Assembly: GCF_018263855.1 (NCBI RefSeq)
Contig: NZ_CP073318.1
Span: 2,108,001-2,172,000, forward strand
Direction: 5' to 3'
Origin: Kutzneria sp. CA-103260
Lineage (GTDB): Bacteria; Actinomycetota; Actinomycetes; Mycobacteriales; Pseudonocardiaceae
DNA: 64,000 bases
In this document: positions 32,627 through 41,212 of the stretch, in pieces
Numbering within the stretch: the first letter of the stretch is position 1
Layout of the letters: every line of letters starts with the position of its first letter
Notes under the pieces: model-generated
Told to the model about the DNA's origin: nothing
Databases searched by the model: none
What the model saw: the letters and a program-made list of their open reading frames with translations, nothing else
Position numbers and translations under genes: made by a program

Positions 32627-35422
32627 TCACGGCGCGATCCGAGCGAGGTCCACTCTGGACTGGATGGACAGCTTGCGGTAGATCTGGCGCAGATGGAAAC
32701 CCACGGTGTGCGGCGAGATGAACAGCTCGCTGGCCACCTGGCGGTTGGTCAGGCCCCTGGCCACCAGCCGCGCGACCTTCTCCTCGGTGCCGGTGAGGCT
32801 GCCCCAGCCGGCCTCGGACCGGGCCTCGTGGCTCCAGTGCCGTCGCCGGACGCCGAGCTGCCGGAGCTTGTGCCGGATCCGCGCCGAGTCCCATTCGGCG
32901 CCCAGCTCGTCGTAGCTCGCCAGCGCGCGGTTGAGCTCCTCGACTGCCTGCTCGCGGTCGGTGTCGCAGTGCAGCGAGCCGATGTCCTCGATGACCGACG
33001 CGGCCGCCCACGGGTCGCCGTACAGGTCCTCGATGCCGGCGAACGCCTGCACATCGCCGTCCAGCAGCGCCCGGCAGTGCCGGGCGGCCGCGGCCACCAC
33101 GCCGTGATCGCGGTTGGCCGCGGCGATCTCCTCGGCGGTGGCCACCATGAGTTCGGCGGTGCGACGCTGGTCGGCCGCGAGTGCGGTGCGCACCGTCCAC
33201 GCCGCCACCGACGGGTCCTCGAGCACGAACTGCGTGCGCAGAGCGGGGTCGGCCAGCACCTCGCCGATCTCGTCGATCGCAGCCCGCGGTCCGCGCCGGG
33301 CCAAGGCGACCAACCCGGCGAGCGTGCAGCGCACCGCCGACCACGGCCGAGCGCGCTCGGCCGGCGAGGCCTCGGCCAGCTTCTGGAGCCCGTCCGCGGC
33401 GGCGGCGAGATCGCCGCGGCGTAGGGCGATGATCACCAGCACCGCCCGCAACTGCGGCTCGTAGAGCGGCATCTCCGTCATGTCCGACGCGGCGAGGCCG
33501 GCCGTCGCGTCCGCTTCGGCCGCGGTGATGTCGCCCTTGGCGAGCAGGATCGTCGCGCGCAGGGCGAGCGGAACCGGGATGAGCACGTCCATCCGCTCGG
33601 CCTCGATCGCGCGGTAGGCGGCCTCGGCCACGGCGAGCGCCTCGTCGAGTCGGCGGATCCGGGTCAGCAGCCAGGCCTTCGTCCACAGTGGATCGAAATG
33701 CCACATCCGGTTGAGCTGTTCGCGAAGCCGTACCGCCTCCTCCACGGTCGCGAGCGCATCATCGATCCGGCCGTCGCACCAGCTGGCCATCGCCCGCACG
33801 TTCAACGCCGCGGCCCGGACGTCGTCGCAGTGTGCGCCGGGGACCGCCAGCACCCGGTCGGCGAGTCCGATCACGGCGGCCCGGTTGTTGTGGGACAACG
33901 CGTTCAACAGCAACAGGCTTGGCGGCAGATCGGCGCCGTCGACGGAACCCGTGCCGAAGATCTCCTGCGACACGTCCCACGTGGAGGAGTCGCCGCGGAG
34001 CATCAGCGCGGTGGCCAGCCAGATGCGCAGCGGGCGCATCGCCGACGGGTGGCCGTTCTCCGGCAGCAACGCTCGCGCGAGGTCGATGGCCCTGGTCAGC
34101 TCACCCAGCCGGACCAGCGCCGCGGTCGCCGTGATCGCCAGCGCGATGTGGTCCGGGCCGGCCGGCTCCGTGATCTCCATGCCACGGGTGGCCAGCGCCG
34201 CGGCGGCGTGCGGCGAGGCGGGGAGCAGCCGCTGGGCGGCCTCGCGGATGGTGGCGATGGCGTGCGCGTCGCCGGTCTCGGCACAGTGCACCAGGTGCAC
34301 CGCGGCGGCCTCGGGCCGGTCCTCGCCGCGTCCGAGCAGCATCGTGGCGGCCTGCCGGTGCAACATCGACCGCAGTGGTTCGGGCACGGTGTCGAGCACC
34401 GCTTGCCACACCGGTTCGCGGTGGAAGGCGAACTCCCCGCCGCCGCAGCTGAGCAGCCTCGAGTCCAGCGCCTCCCGCAGCGGTCCCAGCAGTTGGGCGG
34501 GCGGCTCGTTCAGCATCTCGGCGAGGTCGGTCGGGGCGAAGCCGCGGCCGAGCACCGCGGCGACCTGCAACACGTCCTGGGCCCGTGACGAGAGCTCACT
34601 GAGGCGGCCGCGCACAACCTGGAGCAATGGCCGCGGCAGCTGCGCGCCGGGCTCGGCGACGACAGCGCAGGGGATGCCCGAGGTCAGCGGCCCCGAGACG
34701 AGCCGCGCGCCGCGGTCGTCGACGGTGATCAAGCCCTGCTCCCGGAGCCCGAGCGCCAGGTCGACGATGGCCTGCGGGGTGCCGCCGACGCTTTCGCAGA
34801 TCATGACCAGGTCGTCGTCCGGAACCGCGCCGAGCAGGTCGCCGACGATGTCGACGACGGCATCGCCGGACAACGGCTCGAGCGGCCCGAGCCACTCGCT
34901 TCGGCAGGTCCGCGCCAGGTTCCGCAGCCACAGGCCGTTGGCCGACTCCGCGTGCTCGGCACGTAGCGCGAACAGCCAGAGCACCGGTGCGTCGTCCAGC
35001 CTGGATGTCAGCGCGCCGACGGCGCGCAGCATCGCCGGGTCGGTCCACTGCACGTCGTCCAGCACCACCAGCACCGGGCCGCGGCGCAGGTGCCCGTCGA
35101 GCCAGCTGATCTGGTCGTTGTCGTGGCGGCCGTGGCGAGGGCCGACCGTGGTGAGCGACTTCGGCGCGCCGTCGAGCACCGTGAAGCCGCTCTGCGCGGC
35201 CAACGACATCGCTTCGAGGAGCAGCCTGGTCTTGCCGGTGCCGGCGCCGGAGACCAGCAGCGCCAGGTGTCCCTGGTGCTGCTCGGTCGTCTCGCGCATC
35301 AGCCGCTTGATGCGGCGGATCGGCTCGTCATGGCCGCGCAGCGGCCACGCGGCCGAGGCCGGCGGTTCCGTGAGCTTCTCGAGAGCCCGTTGCACGAACT
35401 GCCCCCAGTCGTGGTGATTCAT
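32627..35422 (-). CDS. LAL-type LuxR regulator, likely activator of the bisindole cluster (RebR-like)
   Basis: A 931-residue large ATP-binding LuxR regulator: an N-terminal AAA-type ATPase with Walker A LVSGAGTGKTRLLLE (about 53-67) and Walker B PVLVVLDDVQWTD, a long helical TPR-like middle, and a C-terminal LuxR helix-turn-helix, LTGTEEKVARLVARGLTNRQ then VASELFISPHTVGFHLRQIY. Regulators of this type control rebeccamycin (RebR) and staurosporine (StaR) clusters, and this one sits at the left border of the bisindole set. A relatively AT-rich stretch just upstream of its ATG is a likely promoter. It should activate the divergent or downstream cluster promoters. Confidence 0.88.
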   Translation of the reverse strand: MNHHDWGQFVQRALEKLTEPPASAAWPLRGHDEPIRRIKRLMRETTEQHQGHLALLVSGAGTGKTRLLLEAMSLAAQSGFTVLDGAPKSLTTVGPRHGRHDNDQISWLDGHLRRGPVLVVLDDVQWTDPAMLRAVGALTSRLDDAPVLWLFALRAEHAESANGLWLRNLARTCRSEWLGPLEPLSGDAVVDIVGDLLGAVPDDDLVMICESVGGTPQAIVDLALGLREQGLITVDDRGARLVSGPLTSGIPCAVVAEPGAQLPRPLLQVVRGRLSELSSRAQDVLQVAAVLGRGFAPTDLAEMLNEPPAQLLGPLREALDSRLLSCGGGEFAFHREPVWQAVLDTVPEPLRSMLHRQAATMLLGRGEDRPEAAAVHLVHCAETGDAHAIATIREAAQRLLPASPHAAAALATRGMEITEPAGPDHIALAITATAALVRLGELTRAIDLARALLPENGHPSAMRPLRIWLATALMLRGDSSTWDVSQEIFGTGSVDGADLPPSLLLLNALSHNNRAAVIGLADRVLAVPGAHCDDVRAAALNVRAMASWCDGRIDDALATVEEAVRLREQLNRMWHFDPLWTKAWLLTRIRRLDEALAVAEAAYRAIEAERMDVLIPVPLALRATILLAKGDITAAEADATAGLAASDMTEMPLYEPQLRAVLVIIALRRGDLAAAADGLQKLAEASPAERARPWSAVRCTLAGLVALARRGPRAAIDEIGEVLADPALRTQFVLEDPSVAAWTVRTALAADQRRTAELMVATAEEIAAANRDHGVVAAAARHCRALLDGDVQAFAGIEDLYGDPWAAASVIEDIGSLHCDTDREQAVEELNRALASYDELGAEWDSARIRHKLRQLGVRRRHWSHEARSEAGWGSLTGTEEKVARLVARGLTNRQVASELFISPHTVGFHLRQIYRKLSIQSRVDLARIAP

Positions 35423-36080
35423 CTCTCGGTCACGTGGTGTTATTCAATTTTATTGGTGGATCGGGCGCGGCGTCCGCCCGATTATCGTCATAGCTGTTGT
35501 CGGTATGGCTCCACCACCTCGAAAAAACTACGGTACGCGTGATTGGTGGGTCAAGCTCGCGTCAACTGTCGACGGCGTGCGGGCATCGATCCTTGCACGG
35601 TCTTACACTCATCGGATTGCATTCCGCCGCCGTGGCCGATCGTGCCCGTTATCGGCCTTTTCGATCATCATCGGCGTTGGAATCGGCGCTGTGCGGCGCC
35701 TTCGTGGCCGCGAACTCCCCGTTGACCTGCGCCGCTCCGTTCATCCCGCATCGACGAATCGGAAAGTGTATACACATCGCACGTGAAAAACGGGCGCCGC
35801 GGTGGATGGCCGCCGCGCTCGGATTCGCGATTCCGGTGTTACGGCAATCGGCGCAGTCGATGATCATGTTGGCTTCGGTGATCCGCTGACGAGTTCGCCG
35901 TGCGCCGCTCGGAATGTCTATGCGTCACCGTGCATGCCCAATTGCCGACCTGTGTCGAGCCGGACCGGCCGATGTTCCCCGAAGGCGCGTGCCCGCAGCG
36001 TCTGCTGGATGCGGGGGCATCGGCTGGTCCACCGCGGACAGCGGACACGACCCTCGGCGGCACCGGGTCGCCACGGTGGG
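35423..36080. other. Long non-coding region at the left end of the bisindole cluster
   Basis: About 660 bp with no convincing gene. Open frames exist on both strands but lack ribosome sites and family resemblance. The 60 bp next to the LAL start are AT-rich (ttattcaattttattgg at 35439-35455) and probably hold its promoter. The region may mark the cluster border or a decayed gene. Confidence 0.5.
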
Positions 36081-36124
36081 CCGAGTTCTGTCCGAACGGT
36101 GGTGTCACCTCGGACAGAACTCGG
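36081..36124 (-). terminator. Strong hairpin terminator downstream of the cluster P450
   Basis: Perfect 15-bp arms (ccgagttctgtccga at 36081-36095 and its complement at 36110-36124) with a 14-base loop. It lies 87 bp beyond the stop of the leftward P450 gene, so it should end the leftward transcript of the cluster. No T-run follows. Confidence 0.7.
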
Positions 36125-36210
36125 CCTGCTGTAACGGGATCTCTGGTTGTGCGATCGCCGCCGCCCGCGTCGCGAACACGGTGGGCGAGCTCGCCATACG
36201 GCGGGTTCGG

Positions 36211-37407
36211 CTACCAGGAAACCGGAAGTGAGCGAACGCCGTACACCACCATGTCGTGCTTGAACTGCACCTCGTCGAACGGAATCGCCAGTTTCAGCGT
36301 CGGGATCCGTCGGTACAGCGTGCCGCAGACGACCTGCAGCTCCATCCGGGCCAGCAACTGGCCGAGGCACTGGTGGGAGCCGTAGCCGAAAGCCACATGT
36401 TGGCGGCCTTTTCGCTGGAGGTCGAGCGTGTCCGGAGCCGGGAACACCGACTCGTCCCGGTTGCTGGCCCCGTCGGCGAGAATGACCCCTTCGCCCGCCT
36501 TCACCAACTGGCCCGCGAGTTCGACGTCCTCGGTGGCGACGCGCCGCCGTCCGACGTGCACGACGCTGAGGTAGCGCAACAGTTCGTCGACGGCGCCGGC
36601 GATCTCCTTCGGGTCGTCGGCGTCCCGCAGGGCGGCGAGCTGGTCCGGATGCCGCAGCAGGGCCAACGTGCCCAGCGCGATCATGTTCGCGGTCGACTCA
36701 TGGCCGGCGACCAGCATCAGCAGGGCCATTTCGGCGATCTCCGCGCGGCTCAGGTTGCCCGGCCGCAGCTGTTCGGCCACCAGCCTGGAAATCATGTCGT
36801 CGCCAGGCTCGGTGTCCTTGGCGTCGACCAGCTTGAGCATGTACTCCTGCAGCGCCACATGCGCTTCGAGCGTTTCCTCCACGGTGCACGACTGGGAGAA
36901 GAGCTTCCTGCTGCAGTCCTGGAAGAAGTCGTGGCCGTCGTAGGGAACGCCGAGAAGTTCGCAGATCACCAGTGACGGCACCGGCAACGCGAACGCCGCC
37001 ACCAGGTCGACCGGATTCGGTCCGGCGAGCAGGTCGTCGATCAGTCCGTCCACGATCTGCGCAACCCTGGGGCGCATGGCCTCGACGCTTTTCAGGGTGA
37101 AGTTCTTGCTCAGCATGCGGCGCTGCGCGCCGTGCTCCGGCTCGTCCATCATGATCAGCGACCGGAAATCGTGGATCCGCTCGGCGACGGCGGCGGACTC
37201 GGCGGGGTAGCCGTCCCGGCGCGCGTCGGCGCTGAACCTCTGGTCGGACAGCACGAATCGATGCGCCTCGTATCCGGTCACCACCCACGGCGTGCTGCCG
37301 TCCCAGATTCGGACCCGGCCGATCGGCCCCATTTCGCGCAGACCGGGTGGTGGGTCGAACGGACACTCGGTGGCCCGCTGCATCGGGTAGAAAGGAACAG
37401 TTTCCAT
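36211..37407 (-). CDS. Cytochrome P450, tailoring enzyme of the bisindole cluster
   Basis: A 398-residue P450 of the CYP105/CYP107-like bacterial type: I-helix LLMLVAGHESTANM, ExxR region DELLRYLSVVHVGRR, heme loop FGYGSHQCLGQLLAR with Cys near 347. It is distinct from the RebP-type enzyme at the other end of the cluster, whose heme loop is FGLGIHYCLG, so it probably hydroxylates or couples at a later step. ATG has AGGAAG upstream. It is the last gene of the leftward half-cluster, followed by a strong hairpin. Specific reaction not readable. Confidence 0.9.
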   Translation of the reverse strand: METVPFYPMQRATECPFDPPPGLREMGPIGRVRIWDGSTPWVVTGYEAHRFVLSDQRFSADARRDGYPAESAAVAERIHDFRSLIMMDEPEHGAQRRMLSKNFTLKSVEAMRPRVAQIVDGLIDDLLAGPNPVDLVAAFALPVPSLVICELLGVPYDGHDFFQDCSRKLFSQSCTVEETLEAHVALQEYMLKLVDAKDTEPGDDMISRLVAEQLRPGNLSRAEIAEMALLMLVAGHESTANMIALGTLALLRHPDQLAALRDADDPKEIAGAVDELLRYLSVVHVGRRRVATEDVELAGQLVKAGEGVILADGASNRDESVFPAPDTLDLQRKGRQHVAFGYGSHQCLGQLLARMELQVVCGTLYRRIPTLKLAIPFDEVQFKHDMVVYGVRSLPVSW

Positions 37408-37476
37408 TACCGCACTTCCTGGTCAGAACTCCGGCGTCTGCGGGTGGAGGATGACGGCTCTCGCGCCTCAGTGAGG

Positions 37477-38184
37477 TCAGATGCGACGGATTCGCGCAAG
37501 CCACGCCGCGAGGTCGATCGGGCCGTGTGCGGGCAGACCGGCGTTTGTCGCTGTCTCGGCTATCTGCTCGGTGACGTAACCCTGATAACGAGCCGGCTGT
37601 AGGTCTTCCAGTTCCCAGCCGTCGTCGAAGGATTCGCGGATCACCGCATCGCTGATCTGTGAACTGAGGCCCGGCTCGGCGTCCGAGTGTGCGAGAATAT
37701 GGACCAGGCCGCCCGGGTTGCAGATCGAGTGCAGCACCTTCGCATACGCTTTGGGTGTCCCCATGTCTCGGCCATACGCGCCGAAGCCGTGGAACAGCGC
37801 GCAGTCGACGATCGTGTCGAAGGCCGGTGTGAGCGCGGAGTGATCGCCGGGGTGGAGCATGTTGGCCACCTCGAACCGGGCGTTGGGCACCCCCTTCTCG
37901 GCGGCTGTGCGGCGAGCGTACGCCACGGCGCTGGGGGAGAGGTCGACACCGATCGCGTCGTAGCCGAGCTTGGTGAACAGAATGGTGTGTTCCCCCGAGC
38001 CGCAGCCCGGTTCCAGCACCCGACCGCGAATCAGCCCTTCGCGTTCGAGCGCGACGATCGCCGGCTGCGGCTCGCCGATAAGCCAGGGCGCGGTGTTGTT
38101 GTCGTACATGGAATTCCAGAATTCTGGATTCTCGAACCCGGTAGCCAAGAATTCTGGATTCTCTAACCCGGTAGGCTCGGTCAT
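37477..38184 (-). CDS. Class I SAM methyltransferase with N-terminal 10-residue duplication
   Basis: A 235-residue methyltransferase: FWNSMYDNNTAPWLIGEPQPA followed by the SAM loop VLEPGCGSGEHTILF and the acidic residue in AIGVDLSPSAVAYAR. The layout (short DxRYxxxxxPW-like N-terminus) resembles thiopurine-methyltransferase-type and related small-molecule methyltransferases. The first residues contain a duplicated decapeptide (TGLENPEFLA/TGFENPEFWN) caused by a 30-bp tandem repeat. It is the second gene of the leftward half-cluster counted from the terminator end. It could methylate a hydroxyl or a nitrogen of the product. Confidence 0.85.
   Translation of the reverse strand: MTEPTGLENPEFLATGFENPEFWNSMYDNNTAPWLIGEPQPAIVALEREGLIRGRVLEPGCGSGEHTILFTKLGYDAIGVDLSPSAVAYARRTAAEKGVPNARFEVANMLHPGDHSALTPAFDTIVDCALFHGFGAYGRDMGTPKAYAKVLHSICNPGGLVHILAHSDAEPGLSSQISDAVIRESFDDGWELEDLQPARYQGYVTEQIAETATNAGLPAHGPIDLAAWLARIRRI
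38118..38174. repeat. Tandem repeat with 30-bp period in the methyltransferase start region
   Basis: Two 27-bp copies (38118-38144 and 38148-38174) that differ at one base, offset by exactly 30 bp, so the reading frame is kept and ten residues are doubled. Each copy contains a GAATTC; a further one lies beside it at 38111. The near identity implies a recent duplication. Confidence 0.85.
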
Positions 38185-38346
38185 GACTCCAGTCTCGCCT
38201 ATCGAACCGACCCGAGGGTTCGCGTGGGATGAATCCTGTTGCGTTGTGCGGGGTGGAAAACCGTCGACGGGTGCGACTGCGTGGGTACGGGCGTCGCCAT
38301 GACCCGCGGGTGAGGGGCTGCGAGCAGCTTGCGCATGTCCGTGGGG

Positions 38347-39504
38347 TCAGCCCACCAGTTCGACGAGTCGGGGCACGAGATCGGCCGGCGCCGGCTGGGC
38401 GGCGATCTCGGCCTTGACCTCGGCGGCCGCGGTCGCCAGCGAGGCGTCGGTCAGCAATCGCGTCACGTCGTTGGCGTCGACGGGGGCCACCGCGGTGTCG
38501 ACCTCGAAGCCGACGCCGCGCTTGGTCACCTCGCGGGCGTTGTGGAACTGGTCCGAGCCCTGCGGCACGACCAGCTGCGGCACACCCATCGCCAGCGACG
38601 TCATGGTGGAGCCAGCGCCGCCATGGTGGACCACCGCGGTGCTGGTGGCCAGCAGCGCGTTCAACGGCGTGTACGACACCGGCCGCACGTTGTCCGGCAG
38701 CGCGCCGAACTGCCCGGCCTCGGCGTTGTCGAGCGTGACGACGAACTCCGCGTCGAAGCCGCCGGCCACGTCGGCCAGCCACTGCAACGGGCCGAGCCCC
38801 ACGAGGCCGGGGATCACCGTGCCGATTGTGACGATCACCCGCGGCCGGTCCGGCCGGTGCAGCAGCCAGTCCGGCAGCTGGCCACCGCCGTTGAACGGCA
38901 CGTACCGCATCGCCCAACCCAGATCGGGCGTCCCCATGCTCGGCGGCGCCACGTTGAGCAGGGCGTGCCGCGTGGGCGGGCCGTCGACTCCGTGCCGGCG
39001 GTAGGTGTCGGTAAGAGCCTCGGCGACCTGCGTGACCTGGTCCTCGGCGCTGAGCAGGCCGTAAGCCTGTTCGACCGCGGGCACGCCGAGCTTGGCCGCG
39101 GCCAGCGGGCCGGCGCCGTCTATCGGCGAGTGCACCACCAGGTCGGGCCGCCACTCGTCGGCGATCGCCACCACGGTGTCGGCGACGAGGTCCGACTGCG
39201 GGGCGAACACCTGCGCGCCGAAGCCGATCAGCCGCTCGACGTCGCGGGACGCCTCGCGGATCATCTGCTGCACCGCCTGGATGTCCATGCTGGCGTGGGC
39301 CGCGTCGATCAGCCGCACGACCGACTCGTACGGCTGTGTCTCCACGACGTGCAGGCCGGACGCGGCCAGCGTTGGCACGTGCTGTGCACCGCTGCCGGCC
39401 ATGGCGAGCAGCACCTCGTGGCCCGCGGCGCGCAGCGCCCAGGAGATCGACACCATCGGCAGCATGTGGCCGAGGCCGGGCGAAGCCGTGACGAGAACCC
39501 TCAT
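38347..39504 (-). CDS. GT1-family glycosyltransferase (RebG-like)
   Basis: A 385-residue UGT-fold enzyme: N-terminal MRVLVTASPGLGHMLPMV, and C-terminal nucleotide-sugar region VVHHGGAGSTMTSLAMGVPQ ending VVPQGSDQFHNA. Such enzymes attach a sugar from an NDP donor; in rebeccamycin a related enzyme (RebG) N-glycosylates the indolocarbazole. No deoxysugar genes are present in the window, so a common sugar such as glucose is the simplest donor. ATG overlaps the GMC oxidoreductase stop by 4 bp, so the two genes are coupled. It could instead be a self-resistance glycosyltransferase. Confidence 0.87.
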   Translation of the reverse strand: MRVLVTASPGLGHMLPMVSISWALRAAGHEVLLAMAGSGAQHVPTLAASGLHVVETQPYESVVRLIDAAHASMDIQAVQQMIREASRDVERLIGFGAQVFAPQSDLVADTVVAIADEWRPDLVVHSPIDGAGPLAAAKLGVPAVEQAYGLLSAEDQVTQVAEALTDTYRRHGVDGPPTRHALLNVAPPSMGTPDLGWAMRYVPFNGGGQLPDWLLHRPDRPRVIVTIGTVIPGLVGLGPLQWLADVAGGFDAEFVVTLDNAEAGQFGALPDNVRPVSYTPLNALLATSTAVVHHGGAGSTMTSLAMGVPQLVVPQGSDQFHNAREVTKRGVGFEVDTAVAPVDANDVTRLLTDASLATAAAEVKAEIAAQPAPADLVPRLVELVG

Positions 39505-41189
39505 CAGAACCCCCGGTGCGGAAAGCTCGCTGCCCCGCTCGCACCAGCAGTCGCGGCAGGTTCCGCGATGCCGCGGGCGAGGTCGGAGATGCGTTCTGCC
39601 GCGGCGAGCGTGGGGAAGTGTGTGTTGGCGCGGGGGATCTCCGGGAAAACGGACGCGTCGGCGACCCACAGCCCGTCCACGCCCAGCACGCGGCCGGTGG
39701 GATCGACGACGGTCCGCGCGTCGTCGGGCGATCCCATGCGACAGGTGCCGCTGAGGTGCGCGGCGTCGCCCACGGTCTCAAGCAGCCAGCGGTCGATCTC
39801 GGCGTCGTCGGCCAGCGAGTCGAGCCCCCGGCCCATCGGATCTATCGCGACATGACGGATCACCTCGGCGAATGGTGGGGTGGCGACCAGTTCGCGAACG
39901 CGCCGGACGCCCTCGCGCAGACGCACCAGGTCGGATGCCTCTCCGAGCATGTTGTGCTCGATTCGCGGCGGGGCATCGGGATCGTCCGAGGCGAGCACGA
40001 GTCGCCCTCGCGAGACGACCTGGTTCTCGACCAGCGCCAACAAACTCGGGTCAGTGCTCGGACGGACTTCTGGCTGGTGATCGTGGTTGTCGCCGAGGCC
40101 GACTCCCCAGGTACCCGTCGCTTCCTGAGCGGGAGCATCGCCCTCGACGCCCAGCGACGTCATCGCGGGCGGACGGTTCATGTGGATCATCATCAAGTCG
40201 TTCTCGCCCGCGAGGCCCGACGAATAGCGAACGCAGCAGTTGTACTGACGGCTGTCGATGCCGGCGGGATGCGCCTCCGGCTGCAAGTCAAGCCAGAACA
40301 GCGCCAGCGGATGGTCCTGGAGGCCGTCCCCGACCGGGAGATCCGCCACCTCTTTCCCGGGCCCGATGCCGGACCGCAACAGGATCGCCGGCGAGTGGAT
40401 CGCCCCCGCGCACAGGACGACAGCCCCACCGCGGACGTCGATCCGCTCCTCGCCGACGCGCACCCGTACGCCCGTTGTCCGATGGCCGTCCAGCAACACG
40501 CGCTCAACGGTGGCGTCGCCGACGATCTGGAGGTTCGCCCGCTCGCGCACCGGTTCGAGGTAAGCGTCGTTGGTCGTGACACGCGCCCCGTCACGCACAC
40601 TGAGCGCGATCGGCGACACACCGGTCCCGGTCGGCGCGTTGTAGTCCTCGCACCACGGGTATCCGAGGTCGAGCGTGGCGACGGCGAAGCGATCGTCGAG
40701 GAGCTCCCACCGCTCGCGTGGGAGGCGCTCGACCGGCATGGGCCCGTCGCTGCCGTGGTAGGTCTGGTTGCCGAAGTCGGCGTCAGCCTCCATGCGACGC
40801 AGGTAGGGCAGCATGTCTTGGTAGGACCAGCCGTCGCAGCCGGCTGCCGCCCACCGGTCGTAGTCGTCGGGCCGCGCGTGGATGGCCATCATGCCGTTGA
40901 TCAGCGAGGAGCCCCCGAGGCCACGGCCGCGCAGGTAGGGGCGCGTGGCTTGGTGTGGGGTCCGGAGTGCTTCGAGGCCGGGCCAGTAGAAGCGGCGGCA
41001 CTCGGCGGAGTCAAGCGGCCGCCAGCCGTTGAGACTGCGGATTTCGCGCGGGGCCGCCGACGATCGCCAGTCCGGTCCTGCTTCGAGCAGGATGACTCGC
41101 TTGCTCGCGTCTTCGCTGAGCCGACTGGCCAGCACACAGCCGGCGGGGCCGCCGCCGACCACGATCCAGTCAGCTTCAAGGGACTTCAC
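39504..41189 (-). CDS. GMC-family FAD oxidoreductase
   Basis: A 561-residue glucose-methanol-choline oxidoreductase: FAD-binding VVGGGPAGCVLASRLSE near residue 10, GRGLGGSSLINGM, GAIHSPAILLRSGIGPG, and the active-site region DAAHLSGTCRMG with the C-terminal ANTHFPTLAAAE, giving a His-His pair instead of the more usual His-Asn. Enzymes of this family oxidise alcohols or, in some pathways, act on sugars. Such a gene is not part of the standard rebeccamycin or staurosporine sets I can recall, so it may oxidise an alcohol of the sugar or the aglycone. GTG start with a purine-rich GGAGAGAGGAGAG site. Confidence 0.88.
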   Translation of the reverse strand: MKSLEADWIVVGGGPAGCVLASRLSEDASKRVILLEAGPDWRSSAAPREIRSLNGWRPLDSAECRRFYWPGLEALRTPHQATRPYLRGRGLGGSSLINGMMAIHARPDDYDRWAAAGCDGWSYQDMLPYLRRMEADADFGNQTYHGSDGPMPVERLPRERWELLDDRFAVATLDLGYPWCEDYNAPTGTGVSPIALSVRDGARVTTNDAYLEPVRERANLQIVGDATVERVLLDGHRTTGVRVRVGEERIDVRGGAVVLCAGAIHSPAILLRSGIGPGKEVADLPVGDGLQDHPLALFWLDLQPEAHPAGIDSRQYNCCVRYSSGLAGENDLMMIHMNRPPAMTSLGVEGDAPAQEATGTWGVGLGDNHDHQPEVRPSTDPSLLALVENQVVSRGRLVLASDDPDAPPRIEHNMLGEASDLVRLREGVRRVRELVATPPFAEVIRHVAIDPMGRGLDSLADDAEIDRWLLETVGDAAHLSGTCRMGSPDDARTVVDPTGRVLGVDGLWVADASVFPEIPRANTHFPTLAAAERISDLARGIAEPAATAGASGAASFPHRGF

Positions 41190-41212
41190 CGCGGACTCTC
41201 CTCTCTCCGAAT

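Noticed and set aside
35497..35889. Open frame of 130 codons left of the bisindole cluster
   Set aside because: No ribosome site, no recognisable motif and composition unlike neighbouring proteins; treated as non-coding.
36698..39781. 1027-codon minus-strand frame across P450, methyltransferase and glycosyltransferase genes
   Set aside because: Arg/Gly/Pro-rich shadow of the real genes on the same strand in another frame.
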